Assembly: GCF_006352065.1 (NCBI RefSeq)
Contig: NZ_CP040915.1
Coordinates: 248,001 to 312,000 of the forward strand
DNA from: Georgenia yuyongxinii
GTDB lineage: Bacteria; Actinomycetota; Actinomycetes; Actinomycetales; Actinomycetaceae
Direction: 5' to 3'
DNA length: 64,000 nt
Below are positions 52,707 through 60,080 of the stretch, one piece after another; the first letter of the stretch is position 1; each line of letters begins with the position of its first letter. Position numbers and translations under genes: made by a program. The notes below the pieces were generated by a model. It saw nothing but the letters and a program-made list of their open reading frames with translations. It ran no database searches and was not told where the DNA came from.

Positions 52707-54449
52707 TCAGGGGCGCGGCACGTTGCGCAGGTTCGACCGGGCCATCGACATGACCTCCCCCATGCCGCCGCCCAGGATCTGTTTGGTCATCGCCGTCGCG
52801 AAGCCGCGGATCTGCCCGGCGGTGATCGACGGCGGGATGGACAGCGCGTTGGGGTCGGTGACGACGTCGATCAGGGCGGGCCCGCGGCGGGCGAGGCCGT
52901 CGGTCAGGGCTTTGCGCAGGTCGCGCGGGTTCTCCACCCGCACCGCCGGGATGCCCAGGGCCAGGGCGACCGCCCGGAAGTCCACCGGCGGGGAGTCGGT
53001 GGCGTGCGGGGGCAGGCCCTCGACAAGCATCTCGAGCTTGACCATGCCCAGGGAGGCGTTGTTGAACACCACGACCTTGACCGGGAGGTCGTAGTGGCGC
53101 AGCGTGATGAGCTCGCCGAGCAGCATCGACAGCCCGCCGTCGCCGGCGAGCGCCACCACCTGGCGGTCGGGGTCGGCGAACGCGGCGCCGATGGCGTGGG
53201 GCAGCGCGTTGGCCATGGAGCCGTGCAGGAACGAGCCGACCACCCGGCGTCGTCCGTTGGGGGTGAGGTACCGGGCGGCCCAGACGTTGTTCATGCCGGT
53301 GTCCACGGTGAACACGGCGTCGTCGGCGGCTGCCTCGTCGAGCACGACGGCCGCGTACTCGGGATGGATCGGGACGGTCTTCTCCACGTTGCGGGTGTAG
53401 GCGCCCACCACCTTGCCCATCAGGTCGTCGTGCTTCTTCACCATCGAGTCGAGGAACTTGCGGTGCTTCTTGCGCTGGACCAGGGGAATGAGCAGGCGCA
53501 TCGTCTCGGCGACGTCGCCGTGCACCGGCAGGTCCAGCCGGGTGCGCCGGCCCAGGTGTCGTGCGTCGTTGTCGATCTGCGCGGTGCGCACCCCGGCGGG
53601 CAGGAAGCTCGTGTAGGGGAAGTCGGTGCCCACCAGCACCAGGAGGTCGGCGGACTCCATGGCCTCCTGGCAGGCGCCGTAGCCCAGCAGCCCGGACATG
53701 CCGACGTCGAACGGGTTGTCGTACTGGATGACCTCCTTGCCGCGCAGGGAGTGCCCCACCGGGGCCGCGGCGACGTCGGCCAGCTGCAGGACGGCGTCGT
53801 GCGCGCCCCGCGCCCCGGCCCCGACGAACAAGGTGACCTTCGTGGCGGCGTTGATCGCCTCGGCCAGGGCGGCGACGTCCGCCTCGTTCGGCACGAGCCG
53901 GGCGGGGCACGCGCCCGGGATGAGGATGGGGGCGCCGTCGTCATGGATCTCCGCGTCGGCGACGTCGCCCGGCAGGGTGAGCACGGCGACCCCCGGGGTG
54001 GCGACGGCGTGCTGGATGGCGGTCCGGGTCACCCGCGGCACCTGCAGAGGCGAGGAGATCAGCTCGGAGTAGACGGACGCCTCGGTGAAGAGCCGGTCGG
54101 GGTGGGTCTCCTGGAAGAAGGTGGTGCCTACCTCCGCGCTGGGGATGTGGGAGGCGATGGCGAGCACGGGCAGGCCGGAGCGGTTCGCGTCGTACAGGCC
54201 GTTGATGAGGTGGAGGTTGCCCGGCCCGCACGAGCCGGCGCACGCCGTCAGCCGGCCGGTGACCCCCGCCTCCCCGGCAGCGGCGAAGGCGGCCGCCTCC
54301 TCGTGGCGTACGTGGACCCAGTCGATGCCGTCGGTGCGGCGCACCGCGTCGACCACGGGGTTGAGCGAGTCCCCGACGATGCCGTACACGCGCTCGACGC
54401 CGGCGGCGACGAGCTGGTCGACGAGGTGGTCGGCGACGGTGCGAGCCAT
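52707..54449 (-). CDS. poxB: Pyruvate dehydrogenase (quinone) / pyruvate oxidase PoxB type
   Basis: A 580-residue thiamine-diphosphate flavoenzyme that converts pyruvate to acetate and CO2 and passes electrons to quinone. Catalytic Glu in VRHEEAAAFAAAG, SCGPGNLHLINGLYDA, FAD-domain GYGACQEAMESADLLVLVG, and the ThDP motif GDGGLSMLLGEL with NNASLGM. The C-terminus (MTKQILGGGMGEVMSMARSN) fits the membrane-binding end of PoxB. The ATG has AGGAGG upstream. Confidence 0.92.
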   Translation of the reverse strand: MARTVADHLVDQLVAAGVERVYGIVGDSLNPVVDAVRRTDGIDWVHVRHEEAAAFAAAGEAGVTGRLTACAGSCGPGNLHLINGLYDANRSGLPVLAIASHIPSAEVGTTFFQETHPDRLFTEASVYSELISSPLQVPRVTRTAIQHAVATPGVAVLTLPGDVADAEIHDDGAPILIPGACPARLVPNEADVAALAEAINAATKVTLFVGAGARGAHDAVLQLADVAAAPVGHSLRGKEVIQYDNPFDVGMSGLLGYGACQEAMESADLLVLVGTDFPYTSFLPAGVRTAQIDNDARHLGRRTRLDLPVHGDVAETMRLLIPLVQRKKHRKFLDSMVKKHDDLMGKVVGAYTRNVEKTVPIHPEYAAVVLDEAAADDAVFTVDTGMNNVWAARYLTPNGRRRVVGSFLHGSMANALPHAIGAAFADPDRQVVALAGDGGLSMLLGELITLRHYDLPVKVVVFNNASLGMVKLEMLVEGLPPHATDSPPVDFRAVALALGIPAVRVENPRDLRKALTDGLARRGPALIDVVTDPNALSIPPSITAGQIRGFATAMTKQILGGGMGEVMSMARSNLRNVPRP

Positions 54450-54624
54450 GGTGTCCTCCTGGGTGGCGGCGCCCACCGGTGGCGGTGGGCGGGTCCGCGT
54501 CGATCCTGCCGCCGCTCACCGGCCCGCGCCCGTCGGCCCGCGCCCGCCGGGGTGCGGCACCGTGGACCCGGCAGGTTTCCCGCACCGCCCGGCGGGTGTC
54601 GGTGGCCTCTGCCAGGATCGGCCC

Positions 54625-55089
54625 ATGGAGGCACGCAAGGTCGCGGACGACGGCGGGGCGCTCGCCGTCGCGCTCGCGGAGGCACAGGCGGGCCGCGCGG
54701 AGGGCGGGATCCCGATCGGGGCGGCGCTGGTCGTGGACGGCGAGGTTCGCGCCGTCGGCCGCAACCGGCGTGTCCAGGCCGCCAGCGCAATCCGCCACGG
54801 CGAGACGGACTGCCTGGAGAACGCCGGGCGGCTCCCGGCGGCGGTCTACGCCCGCGCGACGATGGTGACCACCCTGTCCCCGTGCGACATGTGCGCCGGC
54901 GCGATCCTGCTCTACAAGATCCCCCGGGTGGTGATCGGCGAGAACCGGACCTTCCGCGGCGCCGAGGACCTGCTGCGCGCACGCGGTGTGGAAGTGGTGG
55001 TGCTCGACGACGCGGCGTGCGTGGCGCTCATGGAGTCCTTCATCGCCGCCGAGCCGGCGCTGTGGCACGAGGACATCGGGGAGGCGTGA
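54625..55089 (+). CDS. Yeast-type cytosine/nucleoside deaminase
   Basis: A 154-residue zinc deaminase. Ligands: HGETD (His, catalytic Glu) and PCDMC. The C-terminus, LWHEDIGE, is the tail typical of yeast Fcy1-like cytosine deaminases rather than tRNA or guanine deaminases. The ATG follows CAGGAT by six bases and is either leaderless or uses AGGA. Its TGA overlaps the GNAT start (TGATG). Confidence 0.87.
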   Translation: MEARKVADDGGALAVALAEAQAGRAEGGIPIGAALVVDGEVRAVGRNRRVQAASAIRHGETDCLENAGRLPAAVYARATMVTTLSPCDMCAGAILLYKIPRVVIGENRTFRGAEDLLRARGVEVVVLDDAACVALMESFIAAEPALWHEDIGEA

Positions 55090-55610
55090 TGAGCGACGGG
55101 ACTGCGGCGGCCGAGCCGCTGGAGCTGCGCGAGTGGGCGGCGGGGGACCTCGCGGTGGTGGAGGGCACCATGGGAGCGGTCACGGCCACCCGTCACCTCG
55201 GCGGGCCGGAGCCCGCGGCGAAGCTGGCCGAGCGGCATGCCCGCTACCTGGCGCTGGCGGGGTCGGGCCTGGGTCGGATGTTCGTGATCGTGACCGGCCC
55301 CGACGCCCAGCCCGCCGGGTCGGTGGGGTTCTGGGACGCGGAATGGGCCGGCGCGCGGGTGTACGAGATGGGCTGGAGCGTGCTGCCCGCGTTCTGGGGG
55401 CAGGGCATCGCCACCCGCGCGACCGTGCTGGCGCTGGCCCATGCCCGGGAGGCGGGGAAGCATCGCCGGGTGCACGCCTTCCCGTCCGTGGAGAACCTTG
55501 CTTCCAACGCCGTCTGCCGGAAGGCGGGATTTACTCTGGCCGGCGAGGTGGAGGTCGAGTACCCGAAGGGCCGACCGATGCGTGCCCACGACTGGCGCTA
55601 CGACCTGTAG
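55089..55610 (+). CDS. GNAT family N-acetyltransferase
   Basis: A 173-residue GNAT protein of the RimJ/RimL-like group: LELREWAAGD at the start, MGWSVLPAFWGQGIATRA as the acetyl-CoA loop, and SVENLASNAVCRKAGF near the end. Translationally coupled to the deaminase. Target unknown. Confidence 0.87.
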   Translation: MSDGTAAAEPLELREWAAGDLAVVEGTMGAVTATRHLGGPEPAAKLAERHARYLALAGSGLGRMFVIVTGPDAQPAGSVGFWDAEWAGARVYEMGWSVLPAFWGQGIATRATVLALAHAREAGKHRRVHAFPSVENLASNAVCRKAGFTLAGEVEVEYPKGRPMRAHDWRYDL

Positions 55611-55619
55611 CGGGGTGGG

Positions 55620-55643
55620 TCCGGCAGGCGGGTGCCTGTCGGA
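55620..55643. terminator. Bidirectional hairpin between the GNAT gene and pgm
   Basis: TCCGGCAGGC-GGGT-GCCTGTCGGA, ten-base arms with one mismatch (C/T), in the 33-base gap between convergent genes. Confidence 0.65.
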
Positions 55644-57326
55644 CTATCCCGCCAACGCCGCGTCCACGACCTTCTTCGCCTCGTCCTGCACCTGCCCCAG
55701 GTGGTCCGGCCCTCGGAAGGACTCGGCGTAGATCTTGTACACGTCCTCGGTGCCGGAGGGGCGGGCGGCGAACCAGGCGTTCTCGGTGGTGACCTTCAGC
55801 CCGCCGATGGCCGCGCCGTTGCCCGGGGCCTCCGTGAGGCGGCCCGTGATGGCCTCGCCCGCGAGCTCGGTGGCGGCGACGTCGTCGGGCCGCAGCGCGC
55901 CGAGCTTGGCCTTCTGCGCCTTGGTGGCCGGGGCGTCGATGCGCGCGTAGGAACTGGCGCCGTGGCGCTCGACCAGGTCTGCGTGCAGCTGGCTGGGGGA
56001 GCGGCCGGTGACGGCAAGGATCTCCGAGGCGAGCAGCGCCAAGAGAATGCCGTCCTTGTCGGTGGTCCACACGTTGCCGTCCGTGCGCAGGAACGACGCG
56101 CCGGCAGACTCCTCACCGCCGAAGCCGACCGACCCGTCGAGCAGGCCGGGCACGAAGTACTTGAACCCCACCGGCACCTCGATGAGACGCCGCCCCAGGC
56201 CGGCGGCTACCCGGTCGATCAGGGCCGAGGAGACCAGCGTCTTGCCGATCGCGGCGTCCTCGCGCCAGCCGGGACGGTGCGTGAACAGGTACTCGATCGC
56301 GACGGCGAGGTAGTGGTTGGGGTTCATCAGCCCGCCGTCGGGGGTGACGATGCCGTGCCGGTCGGAGTCGGCATCGTTGCCGGTGGCGATGTCGAAGGGT
56401 GCCGATCCGCCGTCGGGCGCCTGCATCTTCTCCCGCAGTGACGCCATGGCGTAGGGGGAGGAGCAGTCCATGCGGATCTTGCCGTCCCAGTCCAGGGTCA
56501 TGAACCGCCAGGTGGGATCCGTGGTGGGGTTGACGACGGTCAGGTCCAGGTTGTGCCGCTCCCCGATCGCCCCCCAGTACTCCACCGCGGCACCGCCCAG
56601 GGGGTCGGCGCCGATGCGCACGCCGGCCTCCCTGATGGCGTCGAGGTCGAGGACGTTGGCCAGGTCGTCGACGTAGGAGGTGAGGAAGTCGTGCTTGCGC
56701 GTGGTCTCCGCCGTCGCGGCGCGCTCGAACGGGACGCGTGCGACGCCGCGCCACCCGGAGCGCAGGATCTCGTTCGCGCGGGCCGCGATGACGGAGGTGG
56801 CGTCGGAGTCGGCAGGGCCGCCGTGGGGCGGGTTGTACTTGAAGCCGCCGTCGCGCGGGGGGTTGTGCGAGGGCGTCACGACGATGCCATCGGCCCGGCC
56901 GGGGCCCTGGGTGCGCACCCCGCCCGTGGTGCCGGCGCCGTTGGCGCGAAGGATCGCGTGGGAGACGGCCGGGGTGGGGGTCCAGGAGTCGCGGGCGTCG
57001 ACCTGCACCTCCACGCCCGCGGCCGTGAGCACCTCGAGGGCGGTGCGCCACGCCGGCTCACTGAGCGCGTGCGTATCGCGGCCGATGAACAGCGGGCCGT
57101 CGATGCCCTGCGACCGGCGGTACTCCACGATCGCGGCGGTGGTGGCGACGATGTGCGCCTCGTTGAACGCGCCGTCGAGGCTCGAGCCGCGGTGGCCGGA
57201 GGTGCCGAAGACGACCTGCTGGGCCGGGTCGTCCATCTGCGGCTCGCGGTCGTAGTAAGCGGCGGTGACCTCCTCGACGTCGATGAGGTCTTCGGGCAGG
57301 GCGGGGGTACCGGCGCGCTCGTGCAT
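55644..57326 (-). CDS. pgm: Phosphoglucomutase (alpha-D-glucose type)
   Basis: A 560-residue phosphohexomutase interconverting glucose 1- and 6-phosphate. The active-site loop is [11 protein letters not shown] with phospho-serine, the metal loop [11 protein letters not shown], the sugar-binding loop [12 protein letters not shown] and the phosphate loop [11 protein letters not shown]. Length is normal for Pgm. It stands alone. Confidence 0.95.
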   Translation of the reverse strand: MHERAGTPALPEDLIDVEEVTAAYYDREPQMDDPAQQVVFGTSGHRGSSLDGAFNEAHIVATTAAIVEYRRSQGIDGPLFIGRDTHALSEPAWRTALEVLTAAGVEVQVDARDSWTPTPAVSHAILRANGAGTTGGVRTQGPGRADGIVVTPSHNPPRDGGFKYNPPHGGPADSDATSVIAARANEILRSGWRGVARVPFERAATAETTRKHDFLTSYVDDLANVLDLDAIREAGVRIGADPLGGAAVEYWGAIGERHNLDLTVVNPTTDPTWRFMTLDWDGKIRMDCSSPYAMASLREKMQAPDGGSAPFDIATGNDADSDRHGIVTPDGGLMNPNHYLAVAIEYLFTHRPGWREDAAIGKTLVSSALIDRVAAGLGRRLIEVPVGFKYFVPGLLDGSVGFGGEESAGASFLRTDGNVWTTDKDGILLALLASEILAVTGRSPSQLHADLVERHGASSYARIDAPATKAQKAKLGALRPDDVAATELAGEAITGRLTEAPGNGAAIGGLKVTTENAWFAARPSGTEDVYKIYAESFRGPDHLGQVQDEAKKVVDAALAG

Positions 57327-57684
57327 GGGCCGATCCTGCCACCGCCCCCTGGGGGGCGCCCGACTTCACGTGTTGTTCGCCTGCCGGTCAGGTGGTGGGC
57401 CACCTTCCCCCCGAGCCGGGGGCGCGGGGGTCGGCGCGCGCATCGACGGCGCATCGTCGGGCCGAGGGCTGACGGTCCGCCATGCGCACTCGGTCCGTCG
57501 ACCAGCCCTCGGTGCGCCGAGCGACCGTCGTTGGGCCGAGCGAGGGTCGTCGGGCTGAGCGAGGGTCGTCGGGCCGAGCGAGGGTGGTCTGCCACGGGCG
57601 CTCGGTCCCAACACCATCGCTCGACGGCGGAGCGCACGTGGGCCGGTGTCCCGCCGTCGCCGGACTCGTGCTTAACCTGGGACC
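57327..57684. repeat. 358-base intergenic region with a 19-base tandem repeat and a long hairpin
   Basis: Four 19-base units at 57516-57591 (consensus GCCGAGCGAGGGTCGTCGG) are preceded by an imperfect hairpin: CCGAGGGCT (57462-57470) pairs with AGCCCTCGG (57504-57512), and GACGGTCCG with CGGTCCGTC inside. Frames here look like chance. Confidence 0.75.
57673..57684 (+). promoter_or_regulatory. Leaderless -10 box of the rhodanese gene
   Basis: TAACCT (57673-57678) ends six bases before the ATG. Confidence 0.45.
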
Positions 57685-58035
57685 ATGGCACTTCCGACCC
57701 TCCCCGGCACACCCGTCACCGTGGCGGACCTCGACCGCGACAACCCCGGCCAGGGCATCGTCATCCTCGACGTGCGCGAGCAGGACGAGTGGGACGCCGG
57801 GCATGCCCCCGGCGCGGTCCACATCCCCATGGGCGAGCTGCCCGCCCGTGTGGACGACCTGCCCGACGGTGACCTGCTCGTCGTGTGCCGCTCCGGCGGG
57901 CGGTCGGCCCGCTCGGTGGCCTGGCTCAACCACTCCGGCTATGACGCCTACAACCTCGAGGGCGGGATGAAGGACTGGCAGGCCGCCGGCCTCCCGCTCA
58001 CCGCCGACGGCGCACGGCCTGCGACGATCCTCTGA
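57685..58035 (+). CDS. Rhodanese-like domain protein
   Basis: A 116-residue single-domain rhodanese: VILDVREQDEWDAGHAPG, then the active-site loop VCRSGGRSAR with the persulfide cysteine, and YNLEGGMKDW at the end. It likely transfers sulfur in the cytoplasm. Confidence 0.9.
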   Translation: MALPTLPGTPVTVADLDRDNPGQGIVILDVREQDEWDAGHAPGAVHIPMGELPARVDDLPDGDLLVVCRSGGRSARSVAWLNHSGYDAYNLEGGMKDWQAAGLPLTADGARPATIL

Positions 58036-58071
58036 CGGCGACCATGGCCGCGTGACCGCCGCGGTGGCCCG

Positions 58072-58085
58072 TACGCTAAGGCCCC
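58072..58085 (+). promoter_or_regulatory. -10 box of the DUF5926 gene
   Basis: TACGCT (58072-58077) lies eight bases before the ATG; no clear ribosome site. Confidence 0.4.
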
Positions 58086-58961
58086 ATGGGTAAGAAGAGC
58101 CGCAGCAAGCGCCAGCCCCAAGCGGGCACTCCGAAGCAGAAGCGTCAGGAGGTGGCCTACGTCGAGCGGCCCTTCGAGGGGCTGCCCGGCGAGACCGACC
58201 TCGTCGCCATGCGCGAGGTGGTCCCGGCCGCCAGCGTCACGGTGCGCACCACCGCCGAGCACGGCGCGCGCGAGGTCCAGCTCGTCACCCTGCTGCCCGA
58301 GTCGCTGCCCGCGCTGCACCGCGAGGACGGCACCGTGCTCGTCGCCCTGCAGAACGCCCAGCACTCCGGGGACGCCTCCCGCGACATCGCCGCCGCCCTG
58401 CTCGACGCGCTCGAGCTCGAGCCGGGCACGCCGCTGACCACGGCGGGGCTCCCCGAGCCCGGGCCGCGCCTGCAGGACATCCTCGACACCTCCGTGCCCG
58501 TCGAGATCACCATGCACGACACGTTCGACTACTGGCTGACCCCCGGCGAGCGCGACGCCGACGTCGAGCACGCGCTCGAGCACGCCAGCGAGAACATCAT
58601 TCCCACGGTCAAGGTCGACGGCGTCGACTCGGCGTACTGGGTGCGCATGGGCAACCGCGAGTTCCTCCGCTGGGCCAGGCCCGAGAACCAGGAGCGGGTC
58701 CTGGACGGCATTGCCCGCCTGCACGCGGCCCGCCAGTCCGCCCTCGACGAGGGGTCGAAGTTCATCGGCGCGTTCCGCACCTGCGGCATCCTCATCCCCG
58801 TCTGGCAGCTCGCCCCGGGCACCGAGGCCGCCGAGCTCGTCGAGCCGCTCAAGGCGTTCGACACCACGCTGCAGGCGGCCATCGCCTCCACCGAGCCGCT
58901 CACCGCGGACGAGCGACGCGCCCGCGCGGGCATCGTCTCGCGCCAGGTCGCGCTGCGCTGA
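58086..58961 (+). CDS. DUF5926 family protein
   Basis: A 291-residue actinobacterial conserved protein with a very basic N-terminus (MGKKSRSKRQPQ), then FEGLPGETDLVAMREVVPAA, DTFDYWLTP, and a C-terminal helix. This pattern and the position upstream of a GT2 glycosyltransferase are typical of DUF5926. No function is known; the basic start hints at nucleic-acid or membrane binding. Confidence 0.85.
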   Translation: MGKKSRSKRQPQAGTPKQKRQEVAYVERPFEGLPGETDLVAMREVVPAASVTVRTTAEHGAREVQLVTLLPESLPALHREDGTVLVALQNAQHSGDASRDIAAALLDALELEPGTPLTTAGLPEPGPRLQDILDTSVPVEITMHDTFDYWLTPGERDADVEHALEHASENIIPTVKVDGVDSAYWVRMGNREFLRWARPENQERVLDGIARLHAARQSALDEGSKFIGAFRTCGILIPVWQLAPGTEAAELVEPLKAFDTTLQAAIASTEPLTADERRARAGIVSRQVALR

Positions 58962-59096
58962 GGGACGCGCCCGGCCCGCGGCGGACGCTGTCGGGCCGGG
59001 GCGCGGGACGCCGTCGGGCCGGGGCATGTGAGCCGATCGTCATGGTCAGGTCAAGGCCGTACCGCGCGAGTGTGCGCCGCAGGTCGAGATCGTGGA

Positions 59097-59109
59097 TAGG
59101 CTTTCCCAT
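59097..59109 (+). promoter_or_regulatory. Leaderless -10 box of the GT2 gene
   Basis: TAGGCT (59097-59102) lies seven bases before the GTG start. Confidence 0.45.
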
Positions 59110-59916
59110 GTGAGACAAGCAGGAGCGAGGTCGCAGCGGGTCGCGGTGGTGATCCCCGCCAAGGACGAGGTCGACCGCATCGCCGCGACCGTCCGGGCCG
59201 CCCGCGCCATCCCTCACGTGGACCTCGTGCTCGTCGTCGACGACGGCTCCGAGGACGACACCCAGCACGCCGCCCGGGCGGCCGGCGCCGTCGTCGTGCG
59301 CCACTCGGTCAACCGGGGCAAGGCCTCCGCGATGGAGACCGGGGCGTCCGTCGTCGCGATGCGCGACGTCGAGGGTGTGGCGCCCCGGCTCCTGCTCTTC
59401 CTCGACGCTGATCTCGGCGAGACGGCGGTCGCGACCGCCCCGCTGGTGCCGCCGGTGCTCGAGGGACGGGCGGACTGCGCCATCGCCGTCCTGCCCCCGC
59501 AGCCGGGAGCCGGCGGGCGGGGCATCGTCACCGGGCTGGCGCGCCGCTCGATCGCCCGGGCGACGGGGTGGAACCCGACCCAGCCGCTCTCCGGGCAGCG
59601 GTGCATGACGCGCGCCGCGTTCGAGGCGGCCAGCCCGCTCTCACGCGGCTGGGGCGTGGAGACCGGCATGACGATCGACCTCCTCGTGGCCGGGTTGACG
59701 GTCCAGGAAGTCCCTTGCGACCTGCGCCACCGACCGTCGCGCAACGACCTTTCCGGTCAGCTGCACCGCGGCGCGCAGTACCGCGATGTCGCCCTGGCCG
59801 TGAACACTCGCCGGGTGCGCGGGGTCAAGGTGCCCAGCCCGCGACGCGGGGACAACCCGACCAATCAGCGGCCCGGCCGCCCCTACCGGGCCTGGGCGCC
59901 GGCCACCGGGAGCTGA
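59110..59916 (+). CDS. Family 2 glycosyltransferase
   Basis: A 268-residue GT2 enzyme: VAVVIPAKDEVDRI, VDDGSEDDT, FLDADLGE (DxD metal motif) and SGQRCMTR then WGVETGMTIDLL. It resembles dolichol-phosphate-mannose or glucosyl-3-phosphoglycerate synthase-type transferases. No membrane helix is seen. The start is the GTG matching the TAGGCT box. Confidence 0.86.
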   Translation: MRQAGARSQRVAVVIPAKDEVDRIAATVRAARAIPHVDLVLVVDDGSEDDTQHAARAAGAVVVRHSVNRGKASAMETGASVVAMRDVEGVAPRLLLFLDADLGETAVATAPLVPPVLEGRADCAIAVLPPQPGAGGRGIVTGLARRSIARATGWNPTQPLSGQRCMTRAAFEAASPLSRGWGVETGMTIDLLVAGLTVQEVPCDLRHRPSRNDLSGQLHRGAQYRDVALAVNTRRVRGVKVPSPRRGDNPTNQRPGRPYRAWAPATGS

Positions 59917-60000
59917 CCGGCGGGCAGGACGGCGTCCGCTCTCGACGCCGACCCCGCCCGGTCCGTCAGCCCCGCGCGAAGCTCGGCGCCCTCCCTTCGC

Positions 60001-60080
60001 GGTGAGATGTCATCTTCTCCGTCAGAAGTCATGACATCTGACGGAGAAGATGACATCTCACCGAGAAGATGACATCTCGG
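60001..60080. repeat. AT-rich 62-bp near-perfect palindrome with an extra half-unit
   Basis: Arms 60001-60026 and 60037-60062 are perfectly complementary over 26 bases; the 10-base centre contains GTCATGAC, itself a palindrome. A third copy of GAGAAGATGACATCTC follows (60063-60078). It sits between convergent genes and includes the last codons and stop of the leftward gene, and may end transcription in both directions. Confidence 0.9.

Noticed and set aside
57516-57591. Tandem repeats considered as a CRISPR array
   Set aside because: Units are 19 bases and directly abutting with no spacers, and no cas genes are nearby.
57366-57617. Short frames in the pgm-rhodanese gap
   Set aside because: They translate the tandem repeat and hairpin in several frames; no start site or homology.
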